DNA from: Prevotella sp. | Lineage (GTDB): Bacteria > Bacteroidota > Bacteroidia > Bacteroidales > Bacteroidaceae | Direction: 5' to 3' | Assembly (NCBI GenBank): GCA_017430675.1 | Contig: JAFRMM010000061.1 | Coordinates: forward strand, 1-18,312 | DNA length: 18,312 nucleotides | In this document: positions 1 to 6,189 of the stretch, piece after piece | How the letters are laid out: each line of letters opens with the position of its first letter | Numbering within the stretch: position 1 is the stretch's first letter | Position numbers and translations under genes: made by a program | The notes under the pieces: generated by a model | Told to the model about the DNA's origin: nothing | The model's input: the letters and a program-made list of their open reading frames with translations, nothing else | Database searches by the model: none

Positions 1-418
1 ACAAGTCGGCGACAGAATGATCAATCTTCAGAAGTGAAGAGCCAGTAAAGCATATATGCAAATTGGGGTAGGAGTCGCTGATGTTTTTCAGTTCCTGCAT
101 CCAGTTCTTATAGGGATAACTGTGGACCTCATCCAGAAAGAGGTGTGTGCCCCCATGCTGATAATGATAGTCTGCAAGTTCCGTCAGGCGATGCTCAGAA
201 AACCAGATATTGTCCAATGAGGCATAGACGGCTTCATTGTTCTTGAGGTGTTCCTTCATAATCTGCCAGAATGCCGTTGACTTTCCTATGCCTTTAGCAC
301 CCTTAACGCAAATCATGGGTAATTCCCACTCAAGTTTATTGTAGAAGTAACGGTGGAGTTCAAGACTTACTTCTCCTACGAGTCGCTCAGATATCTGATA
401 TAAACCTTCTATCTCCAT
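1..418 (-). CDS. AAA_14-type P-loop ATPase, 3' end cut by window edge
   Basis: The 139 N-terminal residues are visible; the C-terminal part lies outside the window. Seen: a Walker A loop GAKGIGKST (about residues 40-48), a Walker B strand HLFLDEVH (92-99, D96/E97), and a sensor-1-like FTGSS (124-128) after a helix reading QELKNISDSYP. This order is typical of the AAA_14 (often AAA_14-DUF4143) ATPases common in Bacteroidales accessory DNA. Their cellular role is not well established, and I do not assign one. The start is the ATG at 418, about 25 nt downstream of a Bacteroidetes -7 element. The gene is a separate transcription unit from the DUF3667 gene upstream, from which a weak terminator, a promoter and a tandem repeat separate it. 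The DUF4143 domain expected at the C-terminus cannot be checked here. Confidence 0.85.
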   Translation of the reverse strand, partial: MEIEGLYQISERLVGEVSLELHRYFYNKLEWELPMICVKGAKGIGKSTAFWQIMKEHLKNNEAVYASLDNIWFSEHRLTELADYHYQHGGTHLFLDEVHSYPYKNWMQELKNISDSYPNLHICFTGSSLLKIDHSVADL

Positions 419-443
419 GATCTTTTTTCAATTGATTCGTGTG

Positions 444-475
444 CAAAAGTACGAATAATTATTGGTATTTGCAAG
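444..475 (-). promoter_or_regulatory. Bacteroidetes-type promoter of the AAA_14 ATPase gene
   Basis: Read on the minus strand there is TACTTTTG at 451-444, matching the -7 consensus TAnnTTTG, and a TTG at 474-472 about 20 bases upstream as a partial -33 element. It lies 25 nt upstream of the start at 418 and just downstream of the 33-bp tandem repeat. Sequence match only. Confidence 0.6.
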
Positions 476-477
476 TA

Positions 478-543
478 TTTTGCCAAATAATGCTCATCTG
501 AAGGAGCAATTTTTGGCAATTATTGCTCTTTGGAAGGAGCAAT
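478..543. repeat. two-copy imperfect 33-bp tandem repeat
   Basis: Copies at 478-510 and 511-543 match at about 26 of the first 32 aligned positions. Both start TTTTG and end GAAGGAGCAA. Each unit also contains TGCTC facing GGAGCA, so the array can be read as interleaved inverted repeats. It abuts the upstream edge of the ATPase promoter (-33 at 472-474), a typical place for an operator. The bound factor is unknown. Confidence 0.7.
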
Positions 544-560
544 TCTTCTTTTATGATACA

Positions 561-586
561 CAAAAGAGCCGCCCTTTTTAGGTGGC
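561..586 (-). terminator. weak intrinsic terminator after the DUF3667 gene
   Basis: On the minus strand GCCACCT, a loop of A residues and GGGCGGC can form a 7-bp stem with one mismatch and one G-T pair (586-568), followed by TCTTTTG. It begins 17 nt after the stop of the DUF3667 gene at 603, so it would end the ychF-lgt-DUF3667 transcript before the ATPase promoter. The U tract is short, so strength is doubtful. Confidence 0.45.
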
Positions 587-602
587 ACACACAGGATCAA
601 GG

Positions 603-1571
603 TCAGCCAAACTTGATGGCTGCGTATGCATATTGCGTTGCGAACACGACACATATCAGCAATAGGATCATAACCAAGAAGGGAATGGAGGCTAAGGCCA
701 TTCGCCAGATCGTTTTCCAGTAACTGTAGCCCGACAGTTGTTTGATGGGGATGATGATCAATAGACAGGTCATTAGACCAAAGATGGTTTCTGCCTTCAT
801 GCTAAAGCACAGGAACTGGGGAATATAGCCATAGAGGGTTAGCATATTGGCGATATAGACCATCGCCACGAAGCATTCTGAGAAATGTAAGTCAGGTATG
901 GCTGGACAGTGGCGGATCAAGAGCCATAACGGCCAGGAGAAGAGCAACAGGAGAATGAGCATCACGTATGTCACGTGACTATCGCTCCACTCATTGAATT
1001 CTCCTTGTAACCGTTCAAACTCTTTATTTCTTTTTTCCTTCTTCTCTCTTTCCTCTACGGTGAGTTTCTTGTCAGCCTTTTCTTCAGCCTTTTTCTCCTG
1101 AGTCTCAGGCTGACCACCTTTTTCATGATCTCGCCCTACAAGGTCTTGAACGATTTCAGTAGCCTCCTCCTTCGCATGTTCTTTGCGGTTTACACCTTGG
1201 ATGTTCAGGCCCGAGTCTATCAGGAACGACAGGGCGAAGAGCAGGAAGAACATCTTGAAGGGCGGGAAGTAGGCCATCTGCATGCCTCTGAGATAGTCGC
1301 GTATCATGTAGCCAGGGCGCAGAATCAGGTCGCGCAGGGTGCGGAACATTCCCCGGTTGCCTATGCCCCAGACATCGAGAAACAGCAGGAATGCCTTCTT
1401 AAAGGAGTAACGGCCTATCTTGGCCGACTGTCCGCAACGGGGACAGTAGTTGCCCTCAAAGTGTGTGCCGCAGGTAGCACACACGTGCTCATCCTCCGAG
1501 AGTGGCGCTACCTTATGAGGCTGCTTCTCCCACTCCTTAAACCTCCTGTATCTTTCTTTTATATCTTCCAT
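603..1571 (-). CDS. DUF3667 membrane protein with N-terminal zinc ribbon
   Basis: 322 residues. A short acidic/basic N-terminus is followed by a CxxC...CxxC zinc ribbon (C31, C34, C43, C46, ending CGQ) and the conserved DUF3667 stretch around 54-110 (RYSFKKAF, LRPGYMIRDYL, YFPPFKMFFL). Hydrophobic segments lie near 103-120, 201-219, 231-252, 262-276 and 293-312. A strongly charged Lys/Glu-rich insert at about 128-195 separates the first membrane segment from the rest and is probably helical and cytoplasmic. The function of the family is unknown; the layout suggests an inner-membrane protein with a cytoplasmic metal-binding finger. It starts 34 nt after lgt and is probably the last gene of the ychF-lgt operon, but nothing in the sequence ties it to lipoprotein modification. 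Confidence 0.85.
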   Translation of the reverse strand: MEDIKERYRRFKEWEKQPHKVAPLSEDEHVCATCGTHFEGNYCPRCGQSAKIGRYSFKKAFLLFLDVWGIGNRGMFRTLRDLILRPGYMIRDYLRGMQMAYFPPFKMFFLLFALSFLIDSGLNIQGVNRKEHAKEEATEIVQDLVGRDHEKGGQPETQEKKAEEKADKKLTVEEREKKEKRNKEFERLQGEFNEWSDSHVTYVMLILLLLFSWPLWLLIRHCPAIPDLHFSECFVAMVYIANMLTLYGYIPQFLCFSMKAETIFGLMTCLLIIIPIKQLSGYSYWKTIWRMALASIPFLVMILLLICVVFATQYAYAAIKFG

Positions 1572-1605
1572 TCAGCCACATTTGTTTCTGAAAAGGGACT
1601 CTCTG

Positions 1606-2439
1606 TCAGGCTTGTTTCTTCGCCTTGATCATGCACCAGACTCCGAGGATGATGAAGGGGATCGAGAGGATCTGTCCCATGTCGAGGGGAAGGGAGGCCT
1701 CGAAGGCTTCCTGAACCTCCTTGGTGTATTCGATGAAGAAGCGGAAGGTGAAGATATACGTCAGGCAGAAGCCGAAGTACCAGCCTGTGCCGATCTTCTC
1801 GGGCATACGCTTGTGGAGATACCACATGATGCCAAACAGGATGGCGTAGGCGATGGCCTCGTAGAGTTGGCCTGGGTGACGGGGCATCATATCGACTCGC
1901 TCGAAGATAAAGGCCCAGGGCACGTCAGTGATTTTGCCGATAATCTCAGAATTCATCAGATTGCCGAGGCGGATGAAGCAGGCTGTCACACCTGTGGCGA
2001 TGGCGATATTATCGAGCACCGTCCAGATGCTCAGTTTGGTATGCTTCACATAGAGCCAGAGGGCTATCATCAGACCAAGAGTCCCTCCGTGCGAGGCAAG
2101 GCCGGCATAGCCAATCAGTTTAATGCCTCCTTCTGGCAGGAATCGGATAGGCAGAATCATTTCAATAAGTCCCTTACCAGAGGTGAGGAAATAGTCGGGC
2201 TCATAGAAGAGACAGTGTCCCAGACGGGCACCGATCAGGATGCCAAAAAAACAGTAGAAGATAAGCGGTTCAAAGAGTTCGTCCTTGATCTTCTGCTCCT
2301 TGTAGAGCCGCCTCACCACAAGGTAGGCCAGTATAATACCAATAATCCACATCAGACCATACCAGCGCACTGCGATAGGACCAAGATGGAAAGCCTCTAT
2401 ATCCGGTTGCCAGACAATATAACTCAACAGGTTCATCAT
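1606..2439 (-). CDS. lgt: prolipoprotein diacylglyceryl transferase
   Basis: 277 residues, normal length for Lgt. The enzyme transfers diacylglycerol from phosphatidylglycerol to the lipobox cysteine of prolipoproteins in the inner membrane, the first step of lipoprotein maturation. Seen: about seven hydrophobic segments, SHGG with H117, the family signature RLGN (157-160) followed by N163/E165, RHPGQLYE (187-194) and RFFIEY (233-238). These correspond to the essential His and Arg regions known from E. coli Lgt. The protein begins with two Met codons; the first (2439) leaves 3 nt after the ychF stop, and the second would serve equally. The spacing indicates co-transcription with ychF. No unusual or missing residues were noticed. 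Confidence 0.97.
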   Translation of the reverse strand: MMNLLSYIVWQPDIEAFHLGPIAVRWYGLMWIIGIILAYLVVRRLYKEQKIKDELFEPLIFYCFFGILIGARLGHCLFYEPDYFLTSGKGLIEMILPIRFLPEGGIKLIGYAGLASHGGTLGLMIALWLYVKHTKLSIWTVLDNIAIATGVTACFIRLGNLMNSEIIGKITDVPWAFIFERVDMMPRHPGQLYEAIAYAILFGIMWYLHKRMPEKIGTGWYFGFCLTYIFTFRFFIEYTKEVQEAFEASLPLDMGQILSIPFIILGVWCMIKAKKQA

Positions 2440-2442
2440 AGC

Positions 2443-3543
2443 CTACACATTAAATCTAAAATGCATGATATCACCGTCCTGTACCACGTAGTCCTTACCC
2501 TCTACGCCCATCTTACCTGCCTCACGGACAGCGGCCTCAGAGCCATATTGGATATAGTCATCGTATTTGATCACCTCAGCACGGATAAAGCCCTTCTCGA
2601 AGTCGGTGTGGATGACACCAGCACACTGAGGTGCCTTCCAACCTTTCTTATACGTCCAGGCCTTCACCTCCATCTCACCAGCAGTGATGAAGGTCTCGAG
2701 GTTCAGCAGGGCGTAAGCCTTCTTAATCAGGCGGTTCACGCCACTCTCTTCGAGACCCAGTTCTTCGAGGAACATCTGCTTGTCTTCGTAGGATTCCAGT
2801 TCTGCGATATCCTCCTCCGTCTTGGCGGCGATGATCATCATCTCGGCACCTTCTTCCTTGGCCAACTCCCCTACCCTCTTCGTGAAGTCATTGCCGTCTT
2901 TAGCATCGGCCTCGCCCACGTTGCAGACGTAGAGCACAGGTTTTGAGGTCAGCAGGAAGAGGTTACGGGCACAATCCTGCTCATCCTTTGTCTCGAACTC
3001 CACGATACGGGCGTTCTTGCCCTGATCAAGAGCCTCCTTATAAGCCTTCAACACACCCACTTCCACCTTGGCGTCCTTATTACCAGCAGCAGCGGCCTTC
3101 TCCGTCTTGGCGAGACGGCTCTCGATGGTCTCAAGGTCCTTCAGTTGGAGTTCAGTGTCAATAATCTCCTTGTCGCGGATGGGATCGATGGTGCCATCGA
3201 CGTGGGTGATATTCTCATCCTCGAAACATCTCAAGACATGGATGATCGCATCCGTCTCACGGATATTCCCGAGGAACTTATTGCCTAATCCCTCACCTTT
3301 CGAGGCACCCTTGACGAGACCAGCGATATCCACGATCTCACAGGTGGCTGGTACGATACGACCAGGATGCACAAGTTCGGCGAGTTTCGTCAGTCGCTCG
3401 TCAGGAACGGTGATCACACCCACGTTGGGCTCGATTGTACAAAAGGGGAAGTTTGCTGCCTGTGCTTTCGCACTCGACAGACAGTTGAATAAGGTAGATT
3501 TACCCACGTTGGGGAGTCCTACTATACCACACTTTAATGCCAT
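2443..3543 (-). CDS. ychF: redox-regulated ATPase YchF (OLA1 family)
   Basis: 366 residues, standard for YchF. It is an Obg-family P-loop protein that prefers ATP to GTP and associates with ribosomes; it has been linked to translation and stress responses. Seen: G1 loop GLPNVGKST (9-17), G3 DIAGLV (72-77), a degenerate G4 motif NVGE (208-211) in place of NKxD, which is the feature tied to ATP preference, a helical domain at about 125-190, and a C-terminal TGS domain (about 281-364, with FEKGFIRAEV and YVVQDGDIMHFRFNV). The start at 3543 fits the family N-terminus MALKCGIVGLPN. The gene opens a minus-strand operon with lgt and is divergent from the xylanase gene. Its promoter is seen at 3573-3604. 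Confidence 0.98.
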   Translation of the reverse strand: MALKCGIVGLPNVGKSTLFNCLSSAKAQAANFPFCTIEPNVGVITVPDERLTKLAELVHPGRIVPATCEIVDIAGLVKGASKGEGLGNKFLGNIRETDAIIHVLRCFEDENITHVDGTIDPIRDKEIIDTELQLKDLETIESRLAKTEKAAAAGNKDAKVEVGVLKAYKEALDQGKNARIVEFETKDEQDCARNLFLLTSKPVLYVCNVGEADAKDGNDFTKRVGELAKEEGAEMMIIAAKTEEDIAELESYEDKQMFLEELGLEESGVNRLIKKAYALLNLETFITAGEMEVKAWTYKKGWKAPQCAGVIHTDFEKGFIRAEVIKYDDYIQYGSEAAVREAGKMGVEGKDYVVQDGDIMHFRFNV

Positions 3544-3572
3544 TTTCTATCTTAAACGTTTAAATCTGGGTG

Positions 3573-3604
3573 CAAAGGTACTTCAAATCAGGTGAAAAAC
3601 CAAA
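3573..3604 (-). promoter_or_regulatory. promoter of the ychF-lgt operon
   Basis: On the minus strand TTTG at 3604-3601 and TACCTTTG at 3580-3573 are separated by 20 bases, an essentially full match to the Bacteroidetes TTTG / TAnnTTTG consensus. It lies 29 nt upstream of the ychF start. Confidence 0.75.
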
Positions 3605-3618
3605 TTTTCTCTTAGAAT

Positions 3619-3644
3619 GTTGCATTTAGAAATGTATTTGCAAC
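3619..3644. promoter_or_regulatory. small inverted repeat, possible operator, between ychF and the xylanase gene
   Basis: GTTGCA at 3619-3624 and TGCAAC at 3639-3644 form 6-bp arms with their centres 20 bp (two helical turns) apart. The site lies between the two divergent promoters, upstream of the xylanase -7 element. It could bind a dimeric regulator, but arms this short also arise by chance in AT-rich DNA. Confidence 0.25.
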
Positions 3645-3675
3645 ACTTTAGAAAGCCCGTTCCACAATTAATGGC

Positions 3676-3683
3676 TACCTTTG
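3676..3683 (+). promoter_or_regulatory. -7 element of the xylanase-DUF3237 unit
   Basis: TACCTTTG matches the Bacteroidetes -7 consensus and lies 29 nt upstream of the ATG at 3713. No good TTTG is found 19-21 bases upstream, so the promoter may be weak or depend on an activator, as would suit a polysaccharide-inducible gene. Confidence 0.55.
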
Positions 3684-3712
3684 CAGCCGAAATCAGAAAA
3701 TAATGTAAAGAA

Positions 3713-5659
3713 ATGAACCGACTATTAACAAAAGTATGTGTGTGTGTTGCCTTTATCGGCTTTTCCTTTAACAGCGCCAACGCCCAACTGTCATCCAATC
3801 CGGATAAGTTCTTGGGTAATATCACAACCTATGGCAACATAGACTACAGCACTGAAAAGTTTTATGAGTTATGGAATCAGATTACACCGGAAAACGAGTC
3901 GAAGTGGGATCAGATTGAAGGCCAGAAAAGAGGGAAGTTCAATTGGTCTAACTGCGACAAGATCTACAAATACGCCAAGGAACACAATTTCCCCTTTAAG
4001 TTCCATTGTCTCATTTGGGGAGCACAGTATCCTCAATGGGTCAACAATCTCTCCACGGAAGACCAGTATGCTGCTATTGTAGAGTGGATGGACGCCATCA
4101 AGGAGCGTTATCCAGACCTGCAGATGATCGATGTGGTAAACGAGGCGGTCTCTGGTCATCAGCCAGCACCCTACAGGGCTGCTCTGGGAGGTGAAGGAAA
4201 GACGGGTTACGACTGGATCATCAAGGCCTTTGAGATGGCCCATGAGCGCTGGCCGGATGCTATTCTGATCTACAATGATTATAATACGTTCCAGTGGAAT
4301 ACGGATCAGTTTATCGACCTTGTCACCACCATTCGCAACGCAGGAGCACCGATTGATGCCTATGGCTATCAGTCGCACGACCTGACGGACTGTAGCGTGA
4401 ACACCTTCAAGAAATCGATGCAGAAACTTCAGGATGCCCTGCAGATGCCGATGTTTATCTCGGAATATGATATTGGTACGTCTGATGACGACAAGCAACT
4501 GAAGCAGTATCAGGATCAGATCCCTCAGATGTGGGAGGCCGACTATTGTGCAGGAATTACCCTTTGGGGATATATCTACGGCAAGACCTGGACTGAAAAC
4601 GGTAATTCTGGCATCATCAAGGAAGCCAAGGAAGACGGCAAGAAGGTATTTAAGGACCGTCCCGCTATGGCTTGGCTCCGTGAGTATATGCAGTCGGATG
4701 CCGCCAAGAACACCAAGAGCCCGTATCCTGGTATGGTGAAAGAGGCATCTGTCTATGTGAAGCCTGGTGCCCTGGGGGTGGAGAAAGGCACAACAGTGCC
4801 CATCACCGTGGATGTCCGTCTGAAGACGAAGGGACTCGATAAGGTTGAACTCTTTGTGGATGGCGAGAAGGTTCCATCGCTTTTCGCAGAATGCATTATG
4901 CCCGAGCCAGGGGCAAGAAACATCTTTTCTGCAGAATATACACCAATGAAAGAGGGGAAACACGAAATCAAGGCCGTGGTCACTGCCGATGATGGTACGA
5001 AGTATGAACGCCTTTCGGGCATTACAGTGTTTTCTGCACGTTCGCCTTATAATGGTGAGAAGGAAGTGCCTGGTATCATCGAGGCTGAGGACTTCGACTC
5101 CGGTTCGGATGGTCAGACGTTCCACGATTCCGATAATACGAACGAGGGCGATATCAAGAACTACCGTTCAGATGCAGGTGGCGTCGATTTCGTCAAGGGT
5201 AATGACGGATGCGTCATCGGCTACACGGCTACGGGCGAGTGGCTCGAATACACCATCAACGTGAAGGAGGCTGGCACGTATTCTTACGAGGCCACGGTTT
5301 CCTCTGGTTCTACAGGCTCAGGGTTCAATATCGATGTCGTCAAGGCAGACGGCTCTGTCGTTGCCTTGGCAAAGGTGGATGTGCCCCAGACGGGTAATAA
5401 CGACTGGAGCAAATACAAGGCTGTGACAGGTGAGTGTAAGGCTCCTTTAGAGGCTGGCAAACAGACACTCCGTATCACGATCAACGCACCGTATGTCAAT
5501 CTCGACAAGATTGAACTGAAATTGACGGGCACGGGCATTCAGGCTGTGGAGAGTGATGCTTCTTCTGATCAGAATATCTACAATCTCTATGGTATGAAGG
5601 TCGATAAGAACTATAAGGGTATCATCATCAAGAACGGTAAAAAGATTATCAACAGATGA
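3713..5659 (+). CDS. secreted GH10 endo-1,4-beta-xylanase with Ig-like and CBM6 domains
   Basis: 648 residues. It has a signal peptide 1-24 (SANA then Q25). The GH10 barrel spans about 30-330, with TPENESKW (58-65), acid/base E144 in VVNEA, nucleophile E251 in ISEYD, GYQSH (218-222) and LWGYIYGKTW (284-293). A bacterial Ig-like domain (about 344-441) and a CBM6 (about 455-606, IEAED, GEWLEYTINV, NLDKIEL) follow. The tail 621-648 (IYNLYGMKV..YKGIIIKNGKK) resembles the C-terminal sorting tails of Bacteroidetes type IX secretion cargo. The enzyme should cleave internal xylan bonds outside the cell. Odd: the usual WHxQ of GH10 reads WGAQ (102-105), so the typical subsite histidine is a glycine. 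The last codons overlap the start of the DUF3237 gene. No SusC/SusD, transporter or regulator lies beside it. Confidence 0.93.
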   Translation: MNRLLTKVCVCVAFIGFSFNSANAQLSSNPDKFLGNITTYGNIDYSTEKFYELWNQITPENESKWDQIEGQKRGKFNWSNCDKIYKYAKEHNFPFKFHCLIWGAQYPQWVNNLSTEDQYAAIVEWMDAIKERYPDLQMIDVVNEAVSGHQPAPYRAALGGEGKTGYDWIIKAFEMAHERWPDAILIYNDYNTFQWNTDQFIDLVTTIRNAGAPIDAYGYQSHDLTDCSVNTFKKSMQKLQDALQMPMFISEYDIGTSDDDKQLKQYQDQIPQMWEADYCAGITLWGYIYGKTWTENGNSGIIKEAKEDGKKVFKDRPAMAWLREYMQSDAAKNTKSPYPGMVKEASVYVKPGALGVEKGTTVPITVDVRLKTKGLDKVELFVDGEKVPSLFAECIMPEPGARNIFSAEYTPMKEGKHEIKAVVTADDGTKYERLSGITVFSARSPYNGEKEVPGIIEAEDFDSGSDGQTFHDSDNTNEGDIKNYRSDAGGVDFVKGNDGCVIGYTATGEWLEYTINVKEAGTYSYEATVSSGSTGSGFNIDVVKADGSVVALAKVDVPQTGNNDWSKYKAVTGECKAPLEAGKQTLRITINAPYVNLDKIELKLTGTGIQAVESDASSDQNIYNLYGMKVDKNYKGIIIKNGKKIINR

Positions 5660-6186
5660 AGAAGTATTTTATAGCAATAGTGGTGCTGCTGGCCTCTGCA
5701 ATGGGTGTCAGCGCGCAGGTTTCTGGAACACCAGAACAGATTCCAGAGGGTCTGCCTATGGAGTTTGCCCTGCAGTTGAAAGTAACGTTGGGCGATGCCT
5801 ATACGTGTGGTGAGACACAGCATGGCCGTCGTACGATTATCCCTATTACTGGGGGTACGTTCGAAGGTCCCAACATCAAAGGAACGATCATCAATGGTGG
5901 CGCTGATTACCAGATCGCCAATACGGCCCTGAACCGTACGGAACTGGAAGCGATCTACTGTATCAAGACGGACGATGGCGTGAATATTCACGTGCGTAAT
6001 CGCGGCATTATCTGTAGCGATAAGGATGCCAACGGCAACCCCACGTTCTACTTCCGTGCGGCTCCTCAGTTTGAGGCCCCAGCCGACAGCAAATACGCGT
6101 GGCTGAACAACAGCCTTTTCCTCTGTGCCCCCAGTTTCTCTGAGGGTTTCAAAGGTATTGTGCTGAACGTCTGGCGCGTGAAGTAA
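5656..6186 (+). CDS. secreted DUF3237 (UPF0311) family protein
   Basis: 176 residues. A signal peptide covers about 1-20 (VSA then Q21). The mature part follows the DUF3237 pattern: GTFEGPNIKGTIINGGADYQ (67-86), IKTDDGVNIHVRNRG (103-117), and FYFRAAPQFEAP followed by YAWLNNSLFLC (131-157). The family is a small beta-barrel fold of unknown biochemical activity. The ATG overlaps the xylanase stop by 4 nt (ATGA), so translation is probably coupled and the two are made together. Both carry signal peptides, which points to a joint extracytoplasmic role. A role in xylan or xylan-substituent handling is inference from context, not shown by the sequence. Unlike the xylanase it has no tail resembling a sorting domain. 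Its stop lies 3 nt from that of polA on the other strand. Confidence 0.85.
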   Translation: MKKYFIAIVVLLASAMGVSAQVSGTPEQIPEGLPMEFALQLKVTLGDAYTCGETQHGRRTIIPITGGTFEGPNIKGTIINGGADYQIANTALNRTELEAIYCIKTDDGVNIHVRNRGIICSDKDANGNPTFYFRAAPQFEAPADSKYAWLNNSLFLCAPSFSEGFKGIVLNVWRVK

Positions 6187-6189
6187 TAC

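Noticed and set aside
478..543. CRISPR-like array
   Set aside because: There are only two imperfect adjacent units with no unique spacers and no cas genes; it is a tandem repeat beside a promoter.
971..978. TCACGTGA palindrome, considered as a third parS
   Set aside because: Only about 10 of 16 parS positions match when extended, and it lies inside the DUF3667 coding region.
1582..2946. 454-codon plus-strand open frame
   Set aside because: It is antisense to lgt and the end of ychF, both with full family motifs. Its translation shows no recognisable domain; it is a mirror frame of GC-balanced coding DNA.
3869..5125. 418-codon minus-strand open frame
   Set aside because: It lies wholly opposite the GH10 gene, has no family features, and has no promoter in its direction.
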